Source: Sphaerosporella brunnea (taxonomy: Eukaryota > Ascomycota > Pezizomycetes > Pezizales > Pyronemataceae). Taken from it: a DNA stretch of 64,000 bases. Location: NCBI GenBank assembly GCA_008704415.1, contig VXIS01000022.1, forward strand, positions 1 to 64,000, written 5' to 3'. Positions 21,175 through 31,185 of this stretch are shown here, piece after piece. The notes beneath the pieces were generated by a model, which worked only from the letters and a program-made list of their open reading frames with translations, ran no database searches and was not told where the DNA came from. The translations under genes and the position numbers were made by a program. Positions within the stretch are counted from its first letter, which is position 1. Each line of letters opens with the position of its first letter.

Positions 21175-21905
21175 GCTGCTGTACAACAGGTGCGATCTGT
21201 GCCAGGTCACAAAGGCATTCCGGGCAACGAGCTGGCAGACAAGCACGCCAAGGCAGCAGAACAAGGCCGAAGTAAGCCCCTGACCGACGACCTCCTGAGA
21301 ACCACGTCGCTCGCCGCAATCAGCCACCAGAGCACTCAGGCAAGGTCCTGGGACAGAGACGAATGGCTGGCCAAGCACTGAGCCGCCAAAACGTACTACC
21401 GACGACGAAAGAAGCACGACCCCGCCGCGGCCAAAACGAACAAGTCGCTGGCGTCGCGTTTCTATCAGTTCCGCACCGGCAAAGCCCCGACAGGCCCATA
21501 CCTCCGGAAGACAGGCCGATGAGCGGATGACAAGTGCTGGTGGTGCGGCAGCGGTGCCGTCCAGACACGGGACCTCCTTTTCAAGTTTTGCAAGAGGTGA
21601 AAGAACGAGCAGCGGGTCCTCTGGAGGATGGTTTCGGAGCCTACGAAGGGAGGAGGACGGAAGCGACGGCGACGGCCAACTCCGCTCTGCTCGCGGATGA
21701 TAGGTGCACGGAGGCCGTCATGGACTTCCTAAACACGACCAAAGTCGGATCATGGCCTGATAGAGGCATCCTGTTATAAGACTTTTTTTTCCCTTGGTGC
21801 GCTTTTACAATTTGGTGCGATTCCCTTAGTCCTTTTCCTTGGAAGAGCCGCGGGCCTCAGTCGTCGGCTCTGCCGAAGGGGTAGCATAGCCTTTTCTTCT
21901 ACATA
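21175..21905 (+). pseudogene. LINE (Tad1-like) RNase H / 3' end, right copy
   Basis: Mirror of 7270-8010. It is transcribed toward the helicase fragment, so the two dead elements converge tail to tail. The same in-frame stops are present. Confidence 0.8.
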
Positions 21906-21974
21906 CGAGTGAACACCTGTGTGGCGACCACACGGTCTGTGGTCATCTGTGACGTTTATATGGTTACGCGGAGA

Positions 21975-22298
21975 TCATGACCCCTCGTTGTCCTTTGCAC
22001 GATTGCTTTTTTTGAGATCGTGGAGATTATGACCCCCCGCCGTCCTTTGCACGAGATCACGGCTTGTTGCACGGGACAGCGCCACATATAGTTGTCCGTG
22101 CCTGAATACCACCTCCTGCACATTGACACCAACGTACTTCAGCGACTGCCCTTGGGACTTGTTCATCGTCATAGGGAACGCCAAGCGCATAGAATATTGA
22201 AGCCGGATTAACTTGAACGACATATCCCCGTCAGCAGTACTGACAATCTTGATCCTTGGGAGGCCAACGCCCGATAATATAACAGCTGTCGCCCCAAA
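21975..22298 (-). pseudogene. Helitron/PIF1-type helicase fragment, right copy
   Basis: Mirror of 6887-7210, with the same KSQGQ and HGQLYVALSRATS motifs and the same truncation. Confidence 0.85.
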
Positions 22299-22628
22299 TT
22301 AGCCACAATCCATCGCGATGATGCCGCAAGGAAAGATCGAAGAGTGATGTACTAAGGCGAGAGACCTCACTCGCAATCGCTCGCCCCAACTGCTCCGACT
22401 TCGATTTCATTCCATGGCTCTGCTCCGTGATCATCTCACTGGCGCTCGTTCCATGGCTCTGCTCCAAAATGCGTCACACACGACAGCACGGATCGTCACT
22501 CGCTGGGAAGCCGGGTAAATTTTCGCGCCGGAAACCTTGCTCCATGTAGTAGGAGATGTCATGGCCGCAAGTGGCCGAATACAATATGATTAAACAAAAA
22601 CAAAACACAGGTGCGATCCTCCAAGCCT

Positions 22629-23063
22629 TCAGTACGGACGGGGGGCGGGGGGGTGAGGTTTTAACGTTCTTGGTCTTTTGGCTGGTTCCGCTGAGCCCTC
22701 AGGATCTGGTGGTACGAGGAGATCCGCGAGGAGATTCTCCAAATACTCATTTCCTCGTTCCCGTCCACTTTCCTCCACCTGCTCCAGTTCCTGTTCCTGT
22801 TCCTCGTCCTCATCATTTTCCTCATGTTGCGCCCCACGATCGCCGCCGAGAAAACCGCCATAGCGGCGAGATTCACCATCGATGAGACAGGCGCCTGCTC
22901 TTCCGAGCCCGGATTGATGGCGCCACCTCGTTGTAGATGTAGGGTTCTTTTGCTCGCTCGCACTGCCCATCGCTGTTGGCTCCTCCTGCTGTGGTGTAGG
23001 ATACGAGTTTGGTGTGGGATATACCAGTTTGAGGGCGGGGAGGCGCAGTTGGTGTCTGTGCAA
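22629..23063 (-). CDS. Acidic-protein ORF, right copy
   Basis: Same acidic, coiled-coil-like C-terminal part as 6098-6556, but joined to a different N-terminal frame because of the extra A near 22950. 144 codons. Confidence 0.3.
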   Translation of the reverse strand: MHRHQLRLPALKLVYPTPNSYPTPQQEEPTAMGSASEQKNPTSTTRWRHQSGLGRAGACLIDGESRRYGGFLGGDRGAQHEENDEDEEQEQELEQVEESGRERGNEYLENLLADLLVPPDPEGSAEPAKRPRTLKPHPPAPRPY

Positions 23064-23214
23064 AGGGGTCGAAGGTGAGCTGTTCCAAGGTGAGGGCTGT
23101 TTATATTTTAGGTGCCTAACCGTCGCACCAAACGATCCCCTGAAAATAAGATTCCCCCAACTCGAAAGCGTCGAGTGCGAGTCCGTGCGATTGAACGCCC
23201 GCTGCCGCCGACCG

Positions 23215-23550
23215 CTACCTCTTACCGGTCGTCATAGGGAGATCAGAATGCTCGCAGCCTCGTACATGTTTGTCAGTGTAGCGACCACTCATTGACACAG
23301 CTGTCGTCCAACACAACCACCCATCCAGCGCCATCGTCGTTTCCACAGTGCGCCCAAAAGTACCGGTATCCGCGTTCCACTCCACCGCTCCGCAATGAGT
23401 GGTACTTTGCATCGCCGCAGCGCGATGGACGCGCTCATCCCGGAGCGTGAAACGTAACGCGCACTGCCGTTGAAGTTCGTCGTCCCAGGATCCCCCAGGA
23501 TTTATATCATCCCGCAAGACCAAATCCAGACATACCAGGTACGCACAAAT
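23215..23550 (-). CDS. Unrecognised ORF downstream of TATA box, right copy
   Basis: Mirror of 5640-5972, with the same sequence and the same ambiguity of frame. Confidence 0.2.
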   Translation of the reverse strand: MCAYLVCLDLVLRDDINPGGSWDDELQRQCALRFTLRDERVHRAAAMQSTTHCGAVEWNADTGTFGRTVETTMALDGWLCWTTAVSMSGRYTDKHVRGCEHSDLPMTTGKR

Positions 23551-23568
23551 TGTTGAACGACGACGAGG

Positions 23569-24394
23569 TTGAGAGAGGAGATAAAGCTTAGTTCTCTCCC
23601 GACGCCGCAGGGCGAGCGTCGGGCCTTTATATACAGCGCCGCGTGGGCAAAACAACAGGAAAAAGGACAAATATCAACCACGGAAAACGGAACAAGAAAT
23701 CTAGACCCACGGTCGCCACCCGAAATCCTTTTCCAACACAAATCCCGGTGGCGGATATTGGTGCCGGCAAGCTGCCGTTTGGGTTGCCTCTCCGCGCATC
23801 AAGGAGCTGAAACACGTTGTAGAAGGACAGCTGGATATCGACCGGCAGTCCGTCCTGGATTCACGTGGCAATCGCATCGATGAAACCCACTGGCCGGTAG
23901 TCAGGAGCTCGTGGCCATACTACACGGACAAGTTCACCGTGCTTGGCGCATCGCTGTTCTCGGATTCCTTGTACACCATGCAGTTCAAGGACAAGCGCCT
24001 GACAATCAAGCTTGCGGTTCCCCGGCCGCACAACCTCACTGTCAGCGATCTCGTCAGCATCGCGGTCGCATACATTGGCCAGCTCCAGATGTCCGGTGAG
24101 CTCGCAGTCTCCACATTTATCGCGGTGCAGACGCTGTGGATCCAGCGTCCCGACATATGTGTACCGATGCAAGACCTACTGATGGCTTCCGCGAGGAACA
24201 TCTCGCAGGTTAGATTGTCTATCGGGAGGCGCTTTTTCGAGGCTCTGGGCATCGACGATGACGATTGGACGCACCAGATAAGGATTGCGGAACATGACGT
24301 GGTCGTGCGCACCGACGACGGCAACTGGATTGAGGTATCTGGTCCTGACAACCCGACCCTGGGAAGCCTGCAGATCAGTGATTCGCACTTGTGA
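23569..24394 (+). CDS. Unknown protein, right copy, one frameshift near 23745
   Basis: Same gene as 4794-5617. Here the 3' part is open to the stop at 24394, but an extra C near 23745 (CCCGG against CCGG) breaks the 5' part. The two copies are broken at different places, and each arm is intact where the other is not. The underlying gene is therefore probably intact and the differences are read errors. Minisatellite DNA follows about 280 bp downstream. Confidence 0.5.
23624..23633 (-). promoter_or_regulatory. TATA box, right copy
   Basis: Mirror of the TATATAAAGG site at 5553. It faces leftward toward the ORFs at 22629-23550. Confidence 0.45.
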
Positions 24395-24675
24395 CTTTCG
24401 GGCGAGCAAACAGTGGCTGAGTGATGCTGCATATCTGGGGAGGAATGGTCTGATTGGGCATTAAAGGGATGCAGCTAGAGATTGCGTAATTTGATTAGCT
24501 CTGTACCTTCAATATATCTCTTCTACATAAGTTCTTAGTGTCCATTGCTCAAATCCTATGGTCAAAAGGTTATGAGCCCGGCGCTACGACTTCGATAAGA
24601 ACAGACAACCCCAGGAAGAGATGCGACGACGGAAGTCGCGACAAGGTCGGAAAACGCGCTGCTTGCGACCAGTTT

Positions 24676-25021
24676 GGGCCGCGGAACCCTGAGGTTGTGG
24701 GAGTTAACACAGCTGGAGCTTGGAGGATTGCCTGCGATCTTAGCTCACCGACAGCCTGAGCTGTGGGCGTAAGACAACTGGAGCTGTGACGATCGCTTGC
24801 GGACCGAAAAGAAGCGATCGTAGCTCACCGAAAGCCTGAGTTGTGGGCTCAAGACGATTGGAACTTGACGGATCGTCTGTGGATCGGAAGAGAAGCGATC
24901 CTAGCTCACCCGAAGCCTGAGTTCTGGGCTTAAAACAACGGGGGCTTGGAGGATCGCCTGCCGATACGGGAGCGCGATCTTAGCTCCCCGAAAGCGTGAG
25001 TTGTGGGCATAAGATAACTGG
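24676..25021. repeat. Minisatellite, about 80-bp unit x5, right copy
   Basis: Mirror of 4167-4512 with the same five units. It carries repeated GATCG-containing half-sites at near-constant spacing. Confidence 0.85.
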
Positions 25022-25426
25022 ATCTTGAAGGCTTGTCCGACGGATCGGAAGGGAACCGGAAACTCAACGGCACCTGTTATTTTCCCCACGGCCTGGTATG
25101 GCGCGTTGTGAGATATGCTGTTCAGTTTTGTTCCCGTCGCAAACCGGGGTGCCATGTCGTGCCGCACGGTCGTCAGAAGCCTCCACGTTGACCAAACCAC
25201 GCCTGGGCCCAGCTGACATCGACGGCAAGAGCAAAATATAGTTTCATCTTTACAAAGCCTGGGCCAAGAGTTATAAGATCACCTCCTAAAGTCCCTGGGA
25301 AATCACGCGCTTACCCGTTACTGATTTTTCTGGAGCAGCCACATACCGACCAGTTCGAAGGGTAACATAAATGGCGATATAATAGGGAGGGGCGCACGTT
25401 GACCGTCGCAACTACATCTCGCCATA

Positions 25427-26792
25427 TCAATCTTGCTGCGACAACGTGGCCCTTGGATCTCTACGTCCACGAGTCACCCAGACTATGGAAGTCACTCTCC
25501 ATCTGTGTGGGATCATAATCTGCGCCTTCACGTCTTGCAAGCAACCAGGATTATGGTATTGGGACGAAGAAATTGAGCACAGCCACGCTGGACTGACTGA
25601 CGATCTGACAAGACAAGCTGCACTGGCATCCTGCGCGAATTGGCAACAAACAGCGATACTCCAGCGAGCGTGAGGTGCGGGCTCCTGAGACATTGCAGCG
25701 ACGATCGCCACTCCATACCCGCCGTTACAAACCAGCCCCAGCTCGCCCGACCCCGAACCATCATGTGCCGCACGCGTTGCTGGTGCCGTTGCTTTTGGAG
25801 GCTTTGCGTGGCAAACTTCCGTTGAAGCAGCTGGTTGGATGCAACCCCGCACGTAGTCTGCGCACACATGGCTGTCAACGTCTTGTGGAGCACAGATTCA
25901 CGCCCTTTCACTGTTGCCTCGACACAGTGTCTTCCGCGCTGCACGCGTCATGGTGTCCTGCTGTTCCGTTGCTGAGCAGCTTCGGTGCATGGCTGGTCTG
26001 GCATAGGTCCAGCAGCCGACCGATGCTGAGATGGCCAGACAAGTTGTCCCAAGTGGCATGTCCGTGCATGGCCATGCACCGAGGTTGCGGCAGGCACCAG
26101 TCGATGACCCGGATATTGGTACTGACTGCGCGTGTTCCAGTCCCAGCTCGTCATGCGCGTCCTTGGCGGTCTCTGTGTCGCGCAGCACCTCAAGAGCCGT
26201 CGTGTCGACCGGCGCAGCAGGCATCGCGCGGTCGGAGGCCGAGTTGCAGGTGTCTTTCCCAACACCCACAGTCGCTTCGTCAGAGAATCGGTCGTTCGAC
26301 GCGTTTGCAGGCTCATCGGCTGCCTGCTGACCTTCAGTCTCCGCGGGTGGAGGCGACAAACCACTCGGCGGTACTTCCTGGGGAATCTCGACCGTTGCTG
26401 CATCCAAGCGATACGGTGAAGCGAAAATTACGGCGTCTTGCAGCCACATCGCGTCTATCCCAGCCCCGACAGTCAAATGCGCAGCCAGAGGCAATGAGAG
26501 ATGCATGTTCGTCATGTGCGAGCCGGTGGCCCTTTCGCTCACATCCCGGATGTTGCTTCTCGTCGGGTGATCGAATGAACGACCTCATGAACGCCTGCTG
26601 ATACTTTGATACGGAGGACAGCCGGAGAGGATCTCGGTGGCAGGTCTCCAGCATCAATGTTCGATGGATGCCGCGCAGTATCGCCGCGAATTGCTTGTCA
26701 TCGAGTCGAGGGCTGCAGATCGTGACACGGTCGGTTTCGTGTTTTAAAATAGCAGTCTCGGCAAGCGGATACCATTGAGACGGCCTCAGCAA
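25427..26792 (-). CDS. Unrecognised gene in pieces, right copy
   Basis: Mirror of 2395-3760 with the same three open stretches and the same frame change, so the change is not a one-arm sequencing slip. Long frames are also open on the opposite strand here (25675-26601), which weakens the coding call. That is common in GC-rich DNA. Confidence 0.3.
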
Positions 26793-26883
26793 CGTGCCGT
26801 GGTGGTGAAGTGTCCGGGCGATGGCTGGTCAGCGTGCTTAACAGCCAACAAGCCGGGTGGGTGGCCAGACCTAACGTCAAGAA

Positions 26884-27105
26884 ATGCCCCGTGATGCCTT
26901 CACTGGATATCACTCCGCAGCTACCGCGCATCTACCAGTGTATGCACCCCTAGGTCTTGACGAGCACGGCCATCCTATGCCCCGTCAAGCCACGCTTTGT
27001 GAGTTTGAACGGGATCGCTGGGTTGGCTGGTACGAAGCGGTCACTGCGGCTGTGAAAACCCTGGTCACAACTAGTCTCGCGCGGTTGGTGCGTTCGCAGG
27101 ATTGA
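26884..27105 (+). CDS. Small unrecognised ORF, right copy
   Basis: ATG-initiated, 73 residues, with the motif WVGWYEAV near residues 46-53 and a hydrophobic tail. Divergently oriented to the larger ORF group at 25427-26792, with about 90 bp between them. No family is recognised. Confidence 0.25.
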   Translation: MPRDAFTGYHSAATAHLPVYAPLGLDEHGHPMPRQATLCEFERDRWVGWYEAVTAAVKTLVTTSLARLVRSQD

Positions 27106-27300
27106 GGCGTTTTTAAAAGCGGCAGAGCGTGGTGCCGGCCCTATTGCGTTCACGTTGCATGCCGGTTTCGATGGAATATATTGCTCCGGAGGTGGAAATT
27201 AGGGCAAGTAGTCTGCGGGACATAATAAATTCTGCTGTGCAGTGGCAATAGAGAGGGAACATATTCCCTCCGATCGAGATGATGTAACCTAGAACATGCA

Positions 27301-27630
27301 ATGATAGAACGCATGTGTTTCGCTACCACTAGCAGGGAGGCAAGCGAACGAATTTGCGGACCTGCGAGCTTATTCAAAGCCCGGGTAAACAGAGCCGACC
27401 CGATCGGACTCAGTGTCTCCTCGCAGACAGCGCAGACTGCAGCATACGTCGAACCGATTCAGAAGCCGGAACATCCCCAAGAGGGGCATAAGGACCTTGT
27501 CGCGCAACGCGGATCTCGGAACAGCAAGCAGCGGTCTTGCCTTCTACCCGAAGGTGCACTGCAAGGGAGCACAACGAAAGTAACGAGGTCCAGAAAAAAA
27601 CGGGTTCCGACACCTGCTCAGGCGGTTTGA
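27301..27630 (+). CDS. Unrecognised basic ORF, right copy
   Basis: Starts at an ATG and encodes 109 residues, ending in a cluster of Arg and Lys. No family is recognised. It lies between the small ORF at 26884 and the MITE at 27866. It could equally be a chance frame. Confidence 0.2.
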   Translation: MIERMCFATTSREASERICGPASLFKARVNRADPIGLSVSSQTAQTAAYVEPIQKPEHPQEGHKDLVAQRGSRNSKQRSCLLPEGALQGSTTKVTRSRKKRVPTPAQAV

Positions 27631-27865
27631 GACCACGCAGTCGAAGACATCTCGGTGCGATCTTCACCCATCGCGCAATAGTGTCATTGATGGTCTCGGT
27701 GGCAGCGTGGTTGGTTTCTCATGAAGCGGGCATCTTGATAGCTGGTGGCGCGCGCTGGGCTTCCGCCGGTAGAGCAAGGAGGCCAAGATAACGATCACCT
27801 TGAATCGGTAAGCCGTGAGGATGCCGGCAAGCAAGAAGCAAAGGCCTGGGTAGGGAAACGGAAAT

Positions 27866-28217
27866 TCCCTGACCAGTTGATGGTAGACAGTGGATGATAA
27901 GATAAGATGAGAGATATGCCTGAAGCGGTGAGATTCATATGTCAAGTGATGACCCGTGAGCGGCCGCCCCTGGGGCAGAGTAGGAGCCCCGAAACAAAGA
28001 AACGAAAGTCTGCAGCCTCGGCCCCGGCCGCGACCACTGAACGGTAGAGACGGAGGCCGTATTCCATTTGATGTCTGTTTTTTTTCGCTGTGTAAACCTG
28101 TCGCTGCCGTGGATTTGTCGCTGTCGTAGCGGCGGGCGCGCGACCTTACCGCTTCAGGCATATCTCTCATCTTATCTTATCATCCACTATCTACCGACAC
28201 CATCAAGTGGTCAGGGA
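27866..28217. mobile_element. MITE with long TIRs, right copy
   Basis: Mirror of the element at 970-1320, one base longer. It sits directly upstream of the outer gene's promoter, so in both arms the element separates that gene from the inner ORFs. Confidence 0.75.
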
Positions 28218-28254
28218 CTTTAGGGTTTCAAGTAGAGTGATCGAAGGCGAGGCG

Positions 28255-28421
28255 AGATTGGGGTTTAATATTTAGTACATCGTGTAGACACTTAGCCCTT
28301 CTGACAACAAGTTCTACCACCAACCGTCCCTACTTCAATCACCGCGCTTCTGTCTTCTTTCCCCTTCATCTTCTCTTCCCCGCCTCTACCGCCCAACACA
28401 ATCTCCATCATTCTCAATCCT
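28255..28421 (+). promoter_or_regulatory. Promoter/leader of the outer palindrome gene
   Basis: An AT-rich TTTAATATTTAG stretch at about 28262 is followed by roughly 100 bases dominated by C and T, ending at the ATG at 28422. This CT-rich leader is typical of expressed fungal genes. The mirrored copy lies at about 766-932 on the minus strand. The exact transcription start cannot be read from the sequence. Confidence 0.4.
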
Positions 28422-29294
28422 ATGGCGCCGTCGCACAGATTAACGCTCACCGGCGTGTACCAGGACGCCGGTGTCGCGCAGATGGATCAATATCCTCTGC
28501 ACAAGCTCCTGGTGAAGGCGATGCGGCAAAATGGCTGGCACGAGATGGACAGTTACTTCAAGCCGACGCTGGCGGACAATGCACCGCGCAAAATCATGTT
28601 GCGTGCGCTCGCGTAAGACCCCTCCCGCCTGAAGACAGCAGCCAGCTGACACCGACACAGGAACGAAACCCGCGTGTACGAGCATTATCCTGGCCTGTAC
28701 ATGCTGAACGACGGCTTCATGGCGCTGTACGCGTTCATTAACAAGCTGTTGAAGGCGGCGCTTCAGTCGAAGGCGAAGTGGCTGACCTCTTGGCCCGTCG
28801 CCCATGCTCCTGCGCCTCTGGACGAAAACGTCGCGTTCGTGTTGCCCGAAGCCATGCGCAGGGCCCCCGATGAGGCTGCGGCACTGGACAATGAGGACGA
28901 CGATCTGGCTGATATTCACGACGCGCATGACGATAACGGACTCGCCGACATCTTGGATGTCGCCAACCAGAGCGTAGCCGCCCCCATCCCGGTGCCGCCC
29001 CCACGAGCACCTGTTGCGGTAACTCCCCAAGAGGTGCGGGCAATAATCCGGCAGGAAATCCTTGCCGCCGTCAATGAAGCCAGCGCGGATGGTAACCCCG
29101 GCACCCAGATCCTGCGCCAAGCCGTCTATCGCATGAAGCCCGCCACTGACATTTTGGAGCAAGGGGCCGCCACGCGCACAGAGCAAGAGGCCGAGCGAAA
29201 ATTCGTGCAGGCTGCGGCGGGAATCACCGGCTTGCAAGGAGACGTGGACGACGGTGTACGAGCACCGGGGGAATGTGGAGAGAGAATGGATTAG
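28422..29294 (+). CDS. Two-exon gene of unknown function, intact right copy
   Basis: Exons are 28422-28612 and 28661-29294, giving about 274 residues. The 48 bp intron has GTAAGA, a CTGAC branch site and ACAG, as is usual in basidiomycetes. I chose the ATG at 28422 because it follows a long C/T-rich leader and opens the longest frame. Residues 1-110 look like a compact alpha-rich domain with many aromatic residues. Residues 134-163 are strongly acidic, 170-182 are proline-rich, and the C-terminal third is predicted helical with alternating charge. There is no signal peptide or membrane segment. I recognise no family. The last 107 bases lie outside the part of the palindrome visible on both sides. 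The tidy intron, leader and open frame suggest an expressed gene rather than a transposon fragment. Confidence 0.7.
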
Positions 29295-29454
29295 ACACCG
29301 AGAAGCATGGATGTGGATGACTGAAACGGCGGTGATGCAGCTGGTTCGGGTACGGAAGAGGCAAGGATCAAGGCGAGAGGCGGGTGCAAGATGCTGAGGA
29401 TCACAGAAAGGCTGCGGAGGCGAAGCTTGGTCTGTGAGTGTCCGTGCGGTGTAA

Positions 29455-29740
29455 AGTATCTATAGTGTAGCTATCTGAACATGACCGTGTTTGTAAATAA
29501 AGCGTCTTACCCCAACGTCCACTGAGTTCTTGATAAAGCCCACGCATGGCATCTTCCTCTGCTGATGCGCTGAGCGCTGGCTGCTGTTCTCCGGACATGC
29601 TTTGTAGAGAAGTCGAGCTGAGCTCGAGCCCAAACCTTTTATGCCCGGGATGCTCGAACACAAAATATGTACGTTCGAGCCGGCTCTAGCTCGCACCTCG
29701 CGCTCCCAGCTCGAGCTGGCTCGGCTCGTTTGCACTACAT
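29455..29740. repeat. Dispersed repeat R2, copy 1
   Basis: Similar to 37905-38320. Both carry a TAAAGTATCTA block, then TACCCCA-CGTCCACTGA, then a tract rich in GAGCTCGAGC and GGCTCGGCTCGTTTG. It starts just after the outer palindrome gene. No coding content. Confidence 0.65.
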
Positions 29741-29879
29741 GAAAAGCTTGGCGTGCTTTCCGGCAAGCCCTATTTGCAGCTGCGAGTGAATTTATCAGCT
29801 TTTTCACTGCATGTCAGTACATATTGTCCAAAACTTTGGCAGCGAACCCTTTTGTCCTCCCGGTCATTTGCAACCGTGC

Positions 29880-30520
29880 TGGATGCCATAAGACCTGTGC
29901 TAGGCCTCCCCACAAAACGACCATCTATGGTGGGATACATCTGAGAACAGAGGGTGAAAGAGCGTTCTTTGGAAACCTATATTTGCGAGTTTCAGCTCAT
30001 TCCATTGAGAGACTGCTATTTTTGAACCGGACAAGCCATAGCACGTCCGCGCGGCCACCCTACACAACCATAAGTTATGGGGGGATAAATCTGACAACAG
30101 AGAGAGAAAGAGCGTTCGTTGGTGCCCTCTATCTAAGAGCTTGAGCCGATTCCATTAAGTCACAGCTTCCCACTATTGTTGACCCGGGGGGCTACCGGAC
30201 CCCTGGACGGCCACCCCACAAGACAACCATCTATCGGGGGATAAATCTGAGATCAGACGGAGAAAGAGCGTCCTTTGATATCCTATATCCGTGAGCTTGA
30301 GCCCATTCCATTGAGAGTAACAGCTTCCAGCTATTGTTGACCCCGGGGAGCTAGCGGACCCCTGGACGGCCACCCCACAAGACAACCATCTATCGGGGGA
30401 TAGATCTGAATGCAGCGGGTCAAAGAGCGTCCTTTGATGCCCGATAGTTGCGAGTTTCAGCTCATTCCATTGAGAGTAACAGCTTCCAGCTATTGTTGAC
30501 CCGGGGGAGCCAGGACGGTC
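29880..30520. repeat. Satellite array, four units of about 150-159 bp
   Basis: Units begin at GCC(A/T)CCC positions near 29904, 30054, 30210 and 30369, with spacings 150, 156 and 159 bp. Each has an ACCATCTAT-GGGGGATA block, GAAAGAGCGT-CTTTG, a CTCATTCCATTGAG block and TATTGTTGACC. The last two units are the most alike. A partial fifth unit is cut by R1 at 30531. On the minus strand one reading frame runs through the two youngest units (30523 to 30173) with a 52-53 residue repeat. Confidence 0.9.
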
Positions 30521-30530
30521 CATAGTCCGG

Positions 30531-31185
30531 CGGCCCGCCAGGTCAAACGGGGCCCACGGAGTGCGTCAGGTCGGGCCGGTGATGCAGCAAGCCCTACAGG
30601 TTCAGGCCGGCATAAGAAAAACCTCGATATCTGATGGCCGGTGCTCGGTATCCGGAATTAAGCCCAAAAACTACTGCTCGGAGGAGAGGCGGAATAGAAC
30701 GGCGCAGAACTGCTCACCTTTTGCTCACACATGACGCCCTTGAACCCCAAAACAGCAGCTCGGACGGGAGTCAGGATACCGCGCAGCGGAAATGCGGACG
30801 ATTTACTCACCAATCTTGCAAGTTCGACGGACTTTAGCCCGCAAAATACAGGTCGGACGAGAGGCGGATGGATATGGCTGACGTTATGCTCGCAAATCCA
30901 AAGATGTTCAAATCTATGGAGCGTGGCGTCAGAGCTATTGTGAACACACACACTACGACGGTAGCGCTGCAGTATTCCAACCTCTTTTGCGTGGCCCAGT
31001 GATATCGCTACACCCAGCACGCAGCCAGGGTGCGGAAATTTGCCGGAACTACAGATCCCTAGCGGGCCCGCCGTCCGCCGGGTACTTCTGGGCCTGCCGG
31101 GTGATCTCAGGCGCCTGGGTTTTGATCCAAAAAGCCTGGTCCAAACGGGCCGTGATTTCAAAAGCCCGTTTCCATCAGTCCGGTT
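30531..31185 (+). mobile_element. Dispersed GC-rich element R1, unique-region copy
   Basis: Matches both ends of the arm copies: about 30531-30660 matches 19818-19975, and 31047-31185 matches 20486-20624. The interior differs and is about 150 bp shorter. It inserted into or next to the last satellite unit. Confidence 0.6.

Larger units (their letters stand above)
14698..29187 (-). repeat. Right arm of the giant inverted repeat
   Basis: This is the mirror of the left arm, 14490 bp against 14471 bp, so the net length difference is only 19 bp over many small indels. It begins with CATGACTTC, the complement of the left arm's inner end. It runs into unique DNA past 29187, where the outermost gene continues to its stop at 29294. 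The right arm is therefore the one with genuine flanking sequence visible. Confidence 0.97.

Noticed and set aside
25675..26601. 308-codon plus-strand frame opposite the unknown gene
   Set aside because: High Arg/Cys/His/Pro, typical of the antisense shadow of a GC-rich region, with no domain and no leader.
1..29187. Inverted-repeat organelle genome or linear mitochondrial plasmid
   Set aside because: GC-rich, with spliceosomal-type introns, nuclear transposon relics and no mitochondrial genes or phage-type polymerases.
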